Part shown: piece by piece, positions 50,227 through 63,175 of the stretch
Layout: each line of letters opens with the position of its first letter
How positions within the stretch are numbered: position 1 is the stretch's first letter
Assembly: GCA_965153455.1 (NCBI GenBank)
Contig: OZ234498.1
Span: 3,844,001 to 3,908,000 of the forward strand
Direction: 5' to 3'
Source of the DNA: Sphagnum compactum
Taxonomy: Eukaryota > Bryophyta > Sphagnopsida > Sphagnales
DNA: 64,000 nt
The notes under the pieces: generated by a model
What the model saw: the letters and a program-made list of their open reading frames with translations, nothing else
Database searches by the model: none
What the model was told of the DNA's origin: nothing
Position numbers and translations under genes: made by a program

Positions 50227-50639
50227 AGAAGATCTAAGTCAATGTGAGTGGGTGACCCAAGAAGAAAACCATTCCTAGCCTATGAAGAAGTCTAGCAAGC
50301 ATAGTATAGTAGAGCTTAAGGTTTTATGGAAAGGATTAGGTAACATATAGATAGAGTCCCTCCCACTTCCCAACGGAAAACTTTCATGGCCACAGTGAAC
50401 CAATTCCCATCAGCGGACGGTCGACTGGATGCCTGTTACTACTCAGTTGTGGGTGGATGAAACTCATCCGTGTTAATATTTGGTTTCACCTTGGTAACCA
50501 ATTCTGTAGGAAGTAGGTTTCATATGTAGGTAAATAGGTAAGAAAATAGGTAACTACTAGGGAAATTAGATGGTTTATTCATAGGGAAGGATTGTTGTTT
50601 AAATGGGTTTTTGGGGTCTTTACCATGATCCCAATGTGG

Positions 50640-51315
50640 GGGTCAATTCACCTTGGCCTTAGGACCTTAGCCTACCTAAGTTTTTGTGCATCAAAATTTT
50701 ACACCTTTTCTGCTTCCCTCATTATATCATCCAACCCATCTTTCTATTACCTTACCATTGCCCTAGATTTACATTGATGTGATTAACATAGAGCTCACCC
50801 CTTTTTGCAAGATACAAAACACACCCCCTAGCCTAATGAGCTCCGACTGAGCTTGTCTTTTGCCATCTACATTGGATGAGCTCTGTCTGAGCTTGTCTTC
50901 TGAGATCTACTACATTGTCCTGCAGTTGTGTGTACAAGTGCACATAACCCGACTTGTTTTGCATCTCTTGTGGTCTCACACCACTTTCAAACCCATCACC
51001 TCTTTGAAGAGAGTGAGCATACCTACCATGATTATACTTTTCGACACGGAGTAAACGTAGTGTTGGTGGTGGGTTTAGGGTTTAGGGTTTAAACCCTAAA
51101 CCCTAAACTGCTCAAACCTTGAGATAGAACAATGCGACACCATTCATCCATGCATTGTGTCAATGTATTGTGTCACATTGATGCTTGAACAATGCTCATT
51201 TAAGGGGTATTGAGTGACTTCCCGTCTTTTTTTTGCTTCTCCTATTTACCTAACCCCACTTTCAACTGCCCTCCACTACCCTAGATTTGCATAGATCGGA
51301 CTAACATAGAGCCCC
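50640..51315 (+). repeat. Local duplication around CCCTAGATTT..ACATAGAGC
   Basis: About 50700-50805 and 51230-51315 share CCCTAGATTT(A/G)CAT..GAT, (G/A)CTAACATAGAGC and the preceding CCT..CCA.TTTC..CTACC. Within the first copy, GAGCTC(C/T)G.CTGAGCTTGTCTT is itself repeated 40 bp apart (50838, 50878). Confidence 0.6.
51073..51108. repeat. 36-bp perfect palindrome of the plant telomere motif
   Basis: GTTTAGGGTTTAGGGTTT is followed directly by its exact reverse complement AAACCCTAAACCCTAAAC. Each half has two TTTAGGG units pointing toward the centre. It is isolated, with no longer telomere array on either side. Confidence 0.95.
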
Positions 51316-52784
51316 GCCCTATGGTGAAGAGGCTCTTCTTATTTGTGAAGAAGGGCTGACTAAGGCAATTTGTCTTCTGGCTCTTGTCCTTTGGGACAAA
51401 ATTTCAGTTGGTTTTGATTGTTTCTTCCAGAAAAGTTGCAGTTTGTCATTCATGCTCCTAAGAGAATGCATGGACGCCGCCGGCGGGCATGGAACATGAA
51501 TGAAACAACTCATGTCAAGTTTTGCTCCAAATTCCATTCACAAGACAAACCATGCCAACAACCAAAGAGTAGTTTGAGTGCTATCAGATTTCGGAATTCC
51601 AAACAAAAAGAACAACAACACACAAAGTTTTCATGTGCAATCTTTGTGTCCCCTTGTCCAAGCTATGTATACATAATATAACCTCACACAAGTAAAATTT
51701 TGACCATGCAAGATCCAAATTGAAAAATGTCACCTTAACATTTAGCAGCCCTCAACCCTTTGTGGATTGAACATTGAACCTAACTAGTGCATATCATTAT
51801 CAACTACCTCTTTCAACAACCACAATCATTTGACATTGCTTTCCCCTCACGTTCTCCGTTACTTGCGGGAGTACATGGGGCAACAACTTCAACTCATGTT
51901 TGTCAAATTAACTTTGAAGATTCCATATCGAAAATAAATAATTAAATAAAATCCTGAATATTCCTAAAGTTCTTCTATTGTCCTTCCAACTTTTAAAAAA
52001 AAATAAAAATTGGATAAAGTATTTTGAACTAGGTTTTCCATTGTCACTGCCAACCCAAGAATGTATCCCAAATCCTACATGGATGTGAATTCTCGTTCCC
52101 TTTTGACAAATCTAACAAGGTGTGTTATACGCAATGGCCTTGCCAATAATTTAATATTGACAATTGATATTTATGATAAATTGGTCATAGCTAGAAAAAA
52201 TAAAAAATAAATCTATTTCTACTGTACATCATGTTGTTGTAAAAGAAAAAAAATAATGATTTAATTTTTATTTACTTTTTTTAACATCACATTAGTTATG
52301 AGGAACCCGAAAGAGATCTCACATTAAATGATGACATGTTCTAAGAACCTATTTAAACATTTAATTTTTTTTTACCAAACCAAAACCAATAGGGAAATGT
52401 CACAACATGATTTTTAATTTTTTGCAAATCTAATGACTTTTTTTCTCCCCCAAAAAAAAAAGTGACAAAATATTTTTTTTCGAGATTTATTTTTCACATT
52501 TGTGTTAAAATTTCAAACCAAAAAGAAAAAAGACTCTTCATGACATGTGTATTTGAATGTTTTCAATTACATTATCACATTTTGAAAGAATTACATAAAT
52601 TTTTACACATGATGAGTGCCCATAACCATTTTTGGAGAAAGTATTTTTATATTTAGTTTTGTGGTGACAAAGTCAGTTGGGCTTGGTGCACATGTGAGGA
52701 GGTGGCCGAGAAAACAAAATGTCAAAAGATGAATGTGAATTTTTTACAACCAATTTAGGATGAATCATCTCACCTACTTGATAG

Positions 52785-54655
52785 GGGGCAAAATCCCTTG
52801 AAGCTACTATACTCTATAATGATTCTCAACACAACATCCCTGCTTTACAAGGCAAGGCCAACAAATGCCATATGCAAAACCAAGAGTAAGGTCAGAACCA
52901 TAATTAACATGCATGTCATGAACCACACATAACCACAAGTAACCTAAGGTCATGGAAACATGTTGTGACTTGTGACGTAGCTCAAGTTCTTAACCTATGG
53001 TTAGTTTGGACTTCTTACGAACCTATATGTAATAATAAAATCCCATTTAGATCATTACCACAACCAATAAGTAACACCCAAAATTTACCTCGCACACAAA
53101 ACAAGCTATGGTTAATTGTGCACTTTAGTAGCCTACATTTGTGGCTAGATCAAATGAAAATGCAAGAAGAGGTATTAATTCCCATTTGAACTCCTTGATA
53201 TATCCATACAAGGTCATCATATGCACTAGTCTATAGTGTATATGAGTGATATTTTTTTTTCAATTTTCTGATGTTGTGTCATTGGCTAGCATCTGAAGTT
53301 GAGGGATTTAGAAATTAAATGACACCATGTTTTTTGAACTTATCTAAATAATTAAAAAAAACTAGTTTAAAAATTGCTACCAAATAAAAATCAGAGTCCA
53401 AATGTGGCCCCAAAAAAATCAAATTTTTTTTCCAAAATTTAACATTTTTTCCAGAAAAAAAAGAGAATATTGTAACAGAATATATTCCTTTTTTTGGGTG
53501 AAATTTGTATTTTCCACATTTTGATGAAATTTCACACCCAAAAAGAAAAACACTAGTGCGTATACCATAGTTGCAACCTACCAAAGCCATGAAATACAAT
53601 TGAAATAATTAAAATGACAACACATTAATGCCATTTTCAAGCAAAATGATGGCCCACATCAATTAATTTGATGGGCACTGATTAAGATAGATAAACATCA
53701 TTTTATGGTTTGGAAATAATTACACAACGTATGAGACAAATGAACTATGTGACATGGCCCATTGGCTACGGAAAAAATGACACCGATGTTGATAAAACAA
53801 GTGTTATAGTATTATCACATTGAGTTATTTAGGATACATTATGTGTATAAGCAAAACATATGAACCCAATAATTTGAAACAATATTAGATGAAAAATCAC
53901 ATGTGAGTGATGAAATGTTTTTCTAATGAACAAATCTTTAAGATATTTTCAATGACATGTGAATTTTATATTCATGACATATAATTTTGAAGTTTGAAAA
54001 AAAAATTAAAATGGTTGTGATGTATGGAAATCAATGTTGTTAGGTAATTAAACCAAATTATGGACCTATTTATTTCAAAAGGCTTTTCATACCATGTATC
54101 CTTTTTCATCCACCAGTGCCAAAATATAATTAAGAGTTTAAGCAACATATCTCATGAGTTGTTTCATGCCGTTATATTGAATCAACCATATGTTCCCTTT
54201 CAATAGTTAACCCAAATTGGGATTTAATTGAAAAAATCATATCATTGGTATTAAGTTTTTACATATATTGTACATAAAATATGGATGACACATGTTTATA
54301 ACATGTATTTGAGATATAAAAATTCTGATATTTTTTAGTTAAAAAAAATAAATCAACCTTTTACAATGTAACATAATGTCTGACATGCACAAAAGCATGG
54401 TAATAATGGGATGCCACAATTCAGTGGTTTTTTCTTTTCTTTTTTCTTTTTTTGAATTTTTTTGCCAATTGCCAAAAAAATTCAAAAAAAGATCTTTAAA
54501 ATCACCATATTTCTGTACATTGTTCAAGCAAGTAGCCGGATATAAAAGGATTTCAGTAATTTCTACTTTTATAGCTTGTCTATAGCCAAACATGGCTAAA
54601 TCTTCTTGTGTATGATTGCTAGTGCGGCAACATCACAAAATTGAAAAGAAAAGAA
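52785..54655 (+). repeat. Dispersed element, long copy (short copy at 37195-38215)
   Basis: Shares its two edges with 37195-38215: CAAAATCCCTTGAAGCTACTATACTCTATAATGA at the left and CTATAGCCAAACATGGCTAAATCTTC at the right. An internal segment near 53504-53560 (CCACATTTTGATGAAATTTCACACCCAAAAAG-like) is related to one outside it at 52484-52540. No intact coding sequence; class unknown. Confidence 0.45.
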
Positions 54656-57600
54656 AAACTCTGGGCATAGTGTGGAAATTTTTGAAATTAAACATCAAAA
54701 GCTGGAATAGTGAGGATTTAGAAGAGGCTAATTTAATAATTCAATTTTTTGGGAGGTAATTTATTTAGTTAATTGTCAACAAATTAGTTATATATATATA
54801 GGTTTCAACTACTTTTATATACTTCAGTTTGAATTAGTATCTAAATATAAGTTACTAGATAATAAACCATATAGAGGTATCCTTTTTTTTATAAAAAATT
54901 TCAAAAAACTTGTTGAAATGTGATTACCTAGTTGTTGTTGTCCAAAGTTAAGCTTTTGCAACCATATGCTTGATGTGATTTATTTTAGTAATTTATTGGA
55001 GTGAATGCTTGTTTGTGTCATAAACAAGCAAAAATTGATTGTTTATCATGGTTTTTAAAAAATAATATTTGTAGCCTAGTGAACTTTAAAAAACAACTTT
55101 GATTAGTTTTCATTCAAAGGCAATGGGACATTCAAAATTTGAATAAGTTGACGGTCGACATAATGGAGTTTGTGTTACCACTCCATGGATCATATAGGTG
55201 GTGCAACTAAGTCAAGCTCCCATGCACAACAAACAAACTGCCATTGCACAATACATAATGGTTTTAGATGAATAATTTTTGTACATACCTAGTACAATGG
55301 CCTCTTCAAACCAGCCTTCACAAGTTGATGCACCATTAACACCACCATGTGCAGACATCATGTACCACACTCAACCTTTGTTGCCAAATATGCCCACAAG
55401 CAAGCACATGGGGCATCATCAATAGTCATGTTAGTAAAATTGGATCCAACAATGTACATCAAGGAATCAATTTGACCATATGTGTGAATTGATAATTGGG
55501 TGTCTGAACTAGAGACATAATGGATTTCATATGGGCCCTTTTTCTACCTTATAAAGGCACAATGGACAAGTCTTCTTGGGTCTACTTGACCTAATGATCA
55601 TTGGTGAAAAATCCATTGTGTTATGGAGCGTGCCCCGTACATTCCATTCCACCATTAGAACAACCATGTTGTTTGTCATTGAACACACAAGTATATACAA
55701 TAACAAAACTAGTCATCAAAGTTGATGGTTCTCATATATAGGGGGGGGTGGTGGGAGTGCACCTTTTATCATCCGTGTTGTCAATTTCATTGTGATTTTC
55801 ATTCTTGAAATTTAAACTTTTATTACATGTAATTTCCTGCATCTAGTAGATTTGATGAGCGTGTATTCATCTATGTGGCATTAACACATATGACATCTCA
55901 TTATTTATTTCAACATGTATCAATATTATATAATTAAACATTAAAGTAGGGTTTTTTTAAAAAATTAGTTCATCACTTGTGGATGAAATTCATCCACATT
56001 CCATAGCTCATTTATCATTGTTCAATTTTGATTTGAAATGGATGAAACTCATCCAGCATCTTCCATTTTTCATCCAAAATAGATAATCATGAAGGTTTAT
56101 TAGACATTGGCCACATGCAAGCTTCTATGGCCCCTAACAAGCATATATATATAAAAGTACCCTCCCCCTCCCCCAAATTATCTTTAATACTTTCAATATT
56201 AGTTTGATGTACAATTGTATGCTTTAGCCTTGTTGTTTCATGTCTTAAATCTTTCCATGTTCATAATAATTGTTTGAATACTTTTGTTACTTAAATTTTG
56301 TGGTTTTGTTTGGATGATCATGTTGCATGGTTAGACTTGGGTTTAGGCTTATGCTTGTTATAGTTTGTCCTAATTCTTATGCATGCACATAAAACATTCA
56401 TTGGTCCCAATAGTTTTCATGCCCATAACACATGGTATGGTTAAATTTCATCCACTATCATGATCCTATTTATAAATAACACAATTCATGTGCATTGAAA
56501 ATTCCATCCAAATAGGTGTTGGCTCACTTTTTGACACATGTAACACGAGCCTTCCAAGTCATATACAAGTTCATAAAAAAATTTCAGATTCAAATTGTTT
56601 CTACTATAAATGATTTTCTTACTATGATCTTTCACAACTAAATGCATGCCCACTTATGAACCTTCCCAAACCTACCTTCAAACTTGCATAAGAAAACCAT
56701 GACATCATTTTCTATGTTGGATGCAATCTAGAAGTCCTAAAAGAAAAACTAATAAAATTATAACGCACATGGAGATTTAAAAAATATGCACATCTAGGAA
56801 GAAATAAAATAAAATAATTATTTCTCAAAAGGATTTATGAAACCAATTATGAAACCTTGCCGAACAAAAAAAACAACCAGTCCAAAGAGGAAGTGGAAGT
56901 AAAAAGTAAAAAGACCTTCAATTCCTACATATCTCATGTTGAAAACTAGGGAATTTAATACTGGGGATCTTAATTCAGCTATGATTTGCCTACAAACAAT
57001 TTAGTAGCACTAGAATGAAAGGTGGTTCTTGAAGGGAGTGGGGGAAGTTGATAGGCAACCAAACCACAGTCCAATTATAACCATTTGAAAACCCATAACT
57101 AAATTCTAATTAAAATGTTTTGAAAGGAAGGGTTTTCATATATGAATTGTCATTTTATATGAAATGTTATTTTAGGTGACCTTTGAGTTTAATTCCGGGT
57201 TACGATCACAATAGGTTCAACAACATTAATTACCTAGATTTGGGATAAGATTAAGGCTTCGGTCCATATTGCATGTAAACTCAAAGGCGGCTTTATAGGT
57301 CACCATCCCCATGGGGACATGTTGAGGATTTTAAAGAAAACAACTTGGACAAAAAAGTCACATCAACTTCTTTTACATGTTTCACATTTGTTGTAATTCA
57401 TTTGGTGATATGGAAAATGATATGGGAGGCCATGGATTTACTCTAGACATTGATTTTTGGGATAGGTGGGCACCATTTCATTTAAAGAATGGAAGTTGTG
57501 ATTTAAGATGTGGATGGACACCAAGAAGCAAAGGAACTTAACTTTTAATTCTTTGGTGAACATTTGAGCTCCTATTTTAAAATTTGGAACATGAGGCATT

Positions 57601-58284
57601 GGAGATTTATGAAAGTTGGATCAAACTAAAAGTTGGTTCAAACATAACTCCAAGTCAGGAAACAATGTTGAACATAACACATGGATTTATTAACAACTTT
57701 CAAGGAAGGGACAACTATGTTGGGGGCAATGATGCCAAATCCTTATCAACCCAACACTACTTCCCAAGATGATTCAACATATTCCAGCACCAAGGGTCCA
57801 TGTATTGTGCCTTGTGTGGACCCATTGAATCTCAGATCTAATATTGGATGCATTTGTAGCCATTGGTAATCCACCGTCGTTTGACCCATTGGACTCAATT
57901 TTCTGGCTTTTGGAATTAGAGCATGGGGGCATTCACAAAGATTAGATGCAAAAGAAGTCACAAATGATATTAGTCATAACCAACGACCATTCATGGATAG
58001 AAATAAAAGTCAACAAAATACATGTTCATCCATTGACCCATTGTATACATATTGTCACTTGCAACTAGGTTGCAGCTAATTTGGTCAACCTTGTGCTCTT
58101 ATGATATGTTATTATATGTCAACGAATTTAATATATTTTCATTATCATTATTCTATTTATGAATTTCTAAAACAATCTAAGATGTTCACTTTATATGTCT
58201 GGATGGTTTTAGATTGTGACACATGGTAAAATCAAAACTTGCCAAGTGGCAAATTAATTAAATTTGTCCAAATTTTATTTATTT
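54656..58284. other. Intergenic DNA, no gene recognised
   Basis: Includes a G8 run at 55741, a near-perfect GTGGATGAA.TTCATCCAC palindrome at about 55979-55997 and a C-rich tract near 56160. Frames at 57584-57961 are short and unrecognised. Confidence 0.6.
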
Positions 58285-58515
58285 AGGCAGGTATGTAAGT
58301 ATGTTGAATTAGGTAGGTAGGTAGGTGTTTAAGTAGGTTGAATGAAGTAGGTAGGTAGGTATGTATGTAAATTGGTTGAATTGAATAGGTAGGTAGGTAA
58401 GATTTACCTACCTATTTACTTCAATTAAACACATGCTTACCTACTTAAGCTAGATGTCTATTTAAGTAGGTAGTTAAGTAAATAACTAGGTTGATAGCTT
58501 GGTTAGGGAGGTAGG
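58285..58515 (+). repeat. Degenerate (GTAG)n repeat with inverted segment
   Basis: GTAGGTAGGTAGGT-type runs alternate with GTTGAATTAAGTAGG spacers. Around 58387-58440 the array inverts to TACCTACCTA, so the two parts can pair. Confidence 0.85.
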
Positions 58516-59950
58516 GTAGGTAAAGAGTAGCTACATAAACTTTTTTGAATTTTTTTGAATTACGCTTTTTAATTGGTTCATCCCATATGGTCCATGTTTT
58601 TTAATATGAAAATGTGAAGCTTGTATGTATTTTCAAGATGAAAATGGAAGACAAACCTTATGAAATATATTTTTAACTTGGAGCTTTGTTGCAAGTTGTT
58701 TTGGGACTAAAAAGTTTAATTGCAAATTATTTATAATTAGAAGGTTTATTCCATATCCCTTATTTTCATTTATATTTTTTAATTATATAATTTAGTAGGT
58801 AAGTGATTAACAAACAAGCTAATCCATTAATTAATGAAAAATAGTTATTAATTAATTAATTAACTAATAAACTACGTACATAAATAAAAAATTTCTTAAT
58901 TACATATTATAATAATTCATCAATAAATTTTTGTTACATAATTAACTAACTAATTAAGATATTATTAAATATATAACAATGAGGATTCAATTTATTTAAA
59001 ATGCTGATTATAACCTTATATTATCTAATTAATAAGTGTAAAATATTAATCATAAGTATTGAAATTAATTACATATATTTTATTAATTTAATTGATTACT
59101 ATTTAATAATGCATAATTTTATATAATAATAATAATCATAATGTAGCTAGTAAATACCCTAGACTAACTACTTTATTATAGTTATTCAGATTATTTTTTA
59201 AATTGATATAGGGAATATTAAATAGAATAATAATTAACTAACAATAACACTAACCTTTATATGGTAACATAGGCTAACTATTTTATTGTTATTCACATTA
59301 TTATTTCACTTATTATAACTATTTTTGAATTAATATAATAAACGTTTAATGTCATATATACATCATGAATAATAATAATTGCTGAAATTATTGTAAAATA
59401 ATTTTTTTATCACTTATATCAATACTTAGTATAAAAGTTTGGGTTGTAATAGTAATTATTAAATATAAATAAGTAATTATAAGTAATAAATAAAATAACC
59501 TATAGAAATTTCATTATATTTGTATTAATAACGGAAAAATTAATCAAAATTTATGATGTATTAAAACTTAAAACAAATGAATACTTTAATTTATTGTATT
59601 ATAATCCTTTGAAGTACACTAATTGCATTATTTACTATAATTATAGTTTTTTTACATTAATTAGACATTAATTAAAGGAATTAATTCTTATTATTTTAAA
59701 ATTAATACTTATAACTGTGAAAATATATGTATTAAAATAATTATTCATTTTAAATATGTAATTATAAATAATAGATAGAATAGTTTTGTACATTTAATTT
59801 TTTATATCTAAAATAAATACATCAAATTTTTTAATTATATTAAGATTTTTATTTTCTGAAATTTTGAAAAAAAATTATAAGTTTTAAATTATGAATACCA
59901 AGTTAAATTATAAATTATATAATTAGTATGCCACAAGGATTTTTTAAAAC
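58516..59950. other. Extremely AT-rich arm, left of the transposase relic
   Basis: Composed almost wholly of A and T, with AATTAATTAATT-type runs. The segment at about 59570-59640 is related to one at about 63434-63500 on the other side of the transposase relic. No coding sequence. Confidence 0.6.
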
Positions 59951-60699
59951 AAAATCTGAAGGTCGCCACTTGGCTACTTTTTTGCATGGTTAGTCCATTA
60001 GGTGACAACCTTAAGTTTTTTCTAGTGGCTTTTATTGGCTATCGGCCAAAAATTGAAGGCCAATTCTAGCTATTAGATTTTTTAGGCTTCATTTTTTTCT
60101 AGCCACATGAAGCTGCACAAGGTGGGAGATTTTAGCTATTCTAAAATTTTAAGTTGGGGTTATTTGGCTATTTTGAAATATATGGGGGTGTTATTTGGCT
60201 ACTTTGTAATTTCCAAATGTTGTTGCTAGTATCTCCAAACACATAAACAAACATCAAAATTTAGACTTCAAAAACTACTTCAAGCTCAGGCTTATACACA
60301 ACCCCAACAAAACACAATCATTTGCTAGGGATTTGAACCCTTGCCCATTGCAAAACAAATGACCTACACACAATGGGACACAAACACATGCCCATTAAAC
60401 AAACAAATCCAACAGTTTAGTCCACTATTGATGTTCAACTATTCACAAGTCCACCACATCTCGCTCCTATTGCGCACACACATAACATAACAAAGTCAGC
60501 CAACCAAGACAAAAAAAAGTAAGATGTTCATATATGCATGGTGCATGCACCTCAATGTCCAAGTCCACATCCAAAACCCAAGTTTCAACCCAAGCGAATG
60601 CAAAATTCTAAGAAAATCCCAAGTTGAATGTTAAGCTCTAGAACTTGTTACAAAAGAACAAAATGGGTGAACAACACATAAACTAGATGAAACCCTAAT

Positions 60700-62421
60700 C
60701 ACCTAGGCCTCAACTATTTTACAGGTTTTTTTTTTCTTTGAAGAAGCAATGGCTTCATTGTACAAGAAGTTATCCAAAGTGAAGAATGTATACTAAAACA
60801 TCTTGACACATAGATCTAAGTGTGTGTTCAATCGATTATGCACCTTGTTTTTCATAAAAGGAAATGTGCTGAAACACCATTCATCTTCTACAAACCCTAA
60901 AATTTGCACCATACACATTTCAACAAGCTGAAACCATTCCGACAAGATCATTAGCCCCAAGTCGTAGCCACAACTGCTATAGGGGATTGTAATCCTTCTT
61001 CTTATCCATTACTAGAATCTTTATGCAATTATTTCATGGTTTAAACAAACATATGTGCCTGATTGTCCAAGGCCATGCCATCAAACATGGCATCACATTT
61101 CTCTATGATGAACCAAGTGTCTTAGGCATTGCAAAATGTTCTTTCAATGTGGCTAGATGATTCTTAAAAGAAGCATCGACATCATGCTTCACCCAATAAT
61201 GTGGGTACACAATTCCCATGGCCATCATGAGTTCACAATATGGGAATCAACGTTGCAACTCACAAAAAAACGATGATGCTACCTTAAAACATGCATGTAG
61301 CCTTGACATTCTCCAGATTATGTTCCCATAATGTACGGGAAACTAGTTCCATCTGCCATATATGCAGATCATCAATTATGCAACAAAATCATCATCCTTG
61401 AATGCAATCTCGACTACATTGTAGTAGTGCCAAAAGCTTCACAACTTCAACAAAATTGACAACATTGATGTTTCAAGCTTGAGCCATCTTGATTAGCCCA
61501 TGCAACAACTCAAACAAGGGTATGATACAATGGAAATAAGTAGAATTAGAACATCAAGCAAAACAATGATGTTGGCATTGGCGATCTCACATGTTGATTG
61601 AATTGCCTACATTTGCATAATGAAAGGCTTGTATTCTACTAACACTCTCTTTGCAAGAGGGAACATTGACCACCACCATATCTTCACATTTTGATGGATC
61701 TTCAAACCCTTCACACCTAACAAAACAACCAACCTTTCAAGCTCAAGAGCTCTTTTGCCAAATTGAGAGAAGTAATAAATATACCTTAGCGAAAAGCTTT
61801 TCAATGCTATCAATGAGTGACTATCTCATACTTTATCATAGGCTAACCTTGATTTAAAACATGAAAGCATGAAGCAAATTGGGTTTTCTTTCGCTTATCC
61901 TCTCCTTCAATGTCAACACATACTTATTGGAAGACATTTACTTTGTGAGATTGGGAAGCATACTACCTTTCATTTTTTTGGTGCATGTTGCTCTCAAAAT
62001 AAATCGTGCCTTTAGGTTGACCTAGGGTATCCACTTGAGATTTCTTCTTGCCACAATGCTTGTACAACCCATCAAGCTTAGGAGCCAATAGTTTTTCATG
62101 CCTTTCTATTTGGCTACACACATGCATTTTGCTTGTGAGATCTTGCCATCTGAACCTACTACAGATTTTGCCCAGGGGAGTTTTGTAGCCCAAATATCTT
62201 TGAAGGCCTTGTTTGTTTCATATTGCTTTATCTTAAGAGATTTCTCTAGCTAGTCAAGTTCATGATGATGATGATGATGATGAAGAGGAGGAGGAGGAGG
62301 TGTGGCTTTAGAAATTTCTACAACAATTGAACCTTGACTAGACGTTGCACCATGCAAAGGAGTAGAAGAACCAAAGATCAACTTCCACTTGAAGTTGGAA
62401 GGCAAGGCAAGTGGTGCCATG
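60700..62421 (-). pseudogene. Decayed BED-finger/hAT-like transposase
   Basis: On the minus strand an ATG at 62421 opens MAPLALPSNFKWKL, followed by a Pro/His-rich stretch. A TAG at 62250 interrupts, after which the same frame gives NKAFKDIWATKLPWAKSVVG and a Cys-rich KCMC. A frame change leads to RHEKLLAPKLDGLYKHCGKK. This resembles, from recall, the N-terminal zinc-binding region (FPWAE..KC.VC..EKLLVPKLDSL.KH.GRRK) of plant BED/hAT-like proteins. Further down, stop-broken pieces follow, among them YPHYWVKHDVDASFKNHLA (about 61220-61160). Several stops and frame changes make it non-functional. The exact superfamily and the downstream boundary are uncertain. Confidence 0.5.
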
Positions 62422-62559
62422 ATGGCAAAAGTAACAAGCAAGGAAAAGCGTAGACAAAACAAATGACCACAAAAAACAAGCTTTCAAATCCAAAGCTATG
62501 GAGTTTAGTGCGAAACAAAGAAACCCAAAAAAATAAAAAGAAATGTCATGACTCAAAGC

Positions 62560-63175
62560 TAGTTACTAGACTCTAAAATTAAATTTGGAATAACGACCGT
62601 TCAAAGCAAACAATGAAAAACAAAGGTTCCATCACAACTACAATATGCAAATCAAGTCTCTAGCAACAACTTTGTAACCCATTGCAAGTTGCAAGGTGGG
62701 AATTGCCATCACCACCATATTTTGAGCTTTATGAATCGACTCCCCCTCTTTGTCTTGCAAAAACCTTGAGACTTGTTGTGCAGCCAAACCACACACAAAC
62801 CTAAAACCCTAAACCTCATGACTTCAAAGAGAAATTTAGTGAGGAGGAACCCATAGAGGGAACTAGAATGGTGAAAAGGATTACATAGAAGAAGCATGAT
62901 CGTGGCGAATCATAGAGAATGGGAAGGGAGACTTTGGCTTTTCTAACCAAGACATTGGGAGATGGCAATATCTTTCCCATCCAATGGTTAATATGGCTAT
63001 TGCACATAAATAAGGTGATGGGGGTTGGCAAACCACCACTTTTCACCATCATTTAAGGTGGCGATCTGATAGTTGTTAGCCTTGCTTGAGTGGCAATAGT
63101 ACCAATGTTTTTACATTATTTTTTAAGCTTATGATTTGCACAACCCTTTTTGGCATCACCACTTGGTGACAAATT
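62560..63175. other. Intergenic DNA between transposase relic and AT-rich arm
   Basis: No gene recognised. A CCTAAAACCCTAAACC string near 62800 is telomere-like but too short to be an array. Confidence 0.5.

Noticed and set aside
62800-62815. Telomere-like CCTAAAACCCTAAACC string, and others near 40360 and 8718
   Set aside because: One or two imperfect units only; expected by chance in plant DNA and not arranged as an array.
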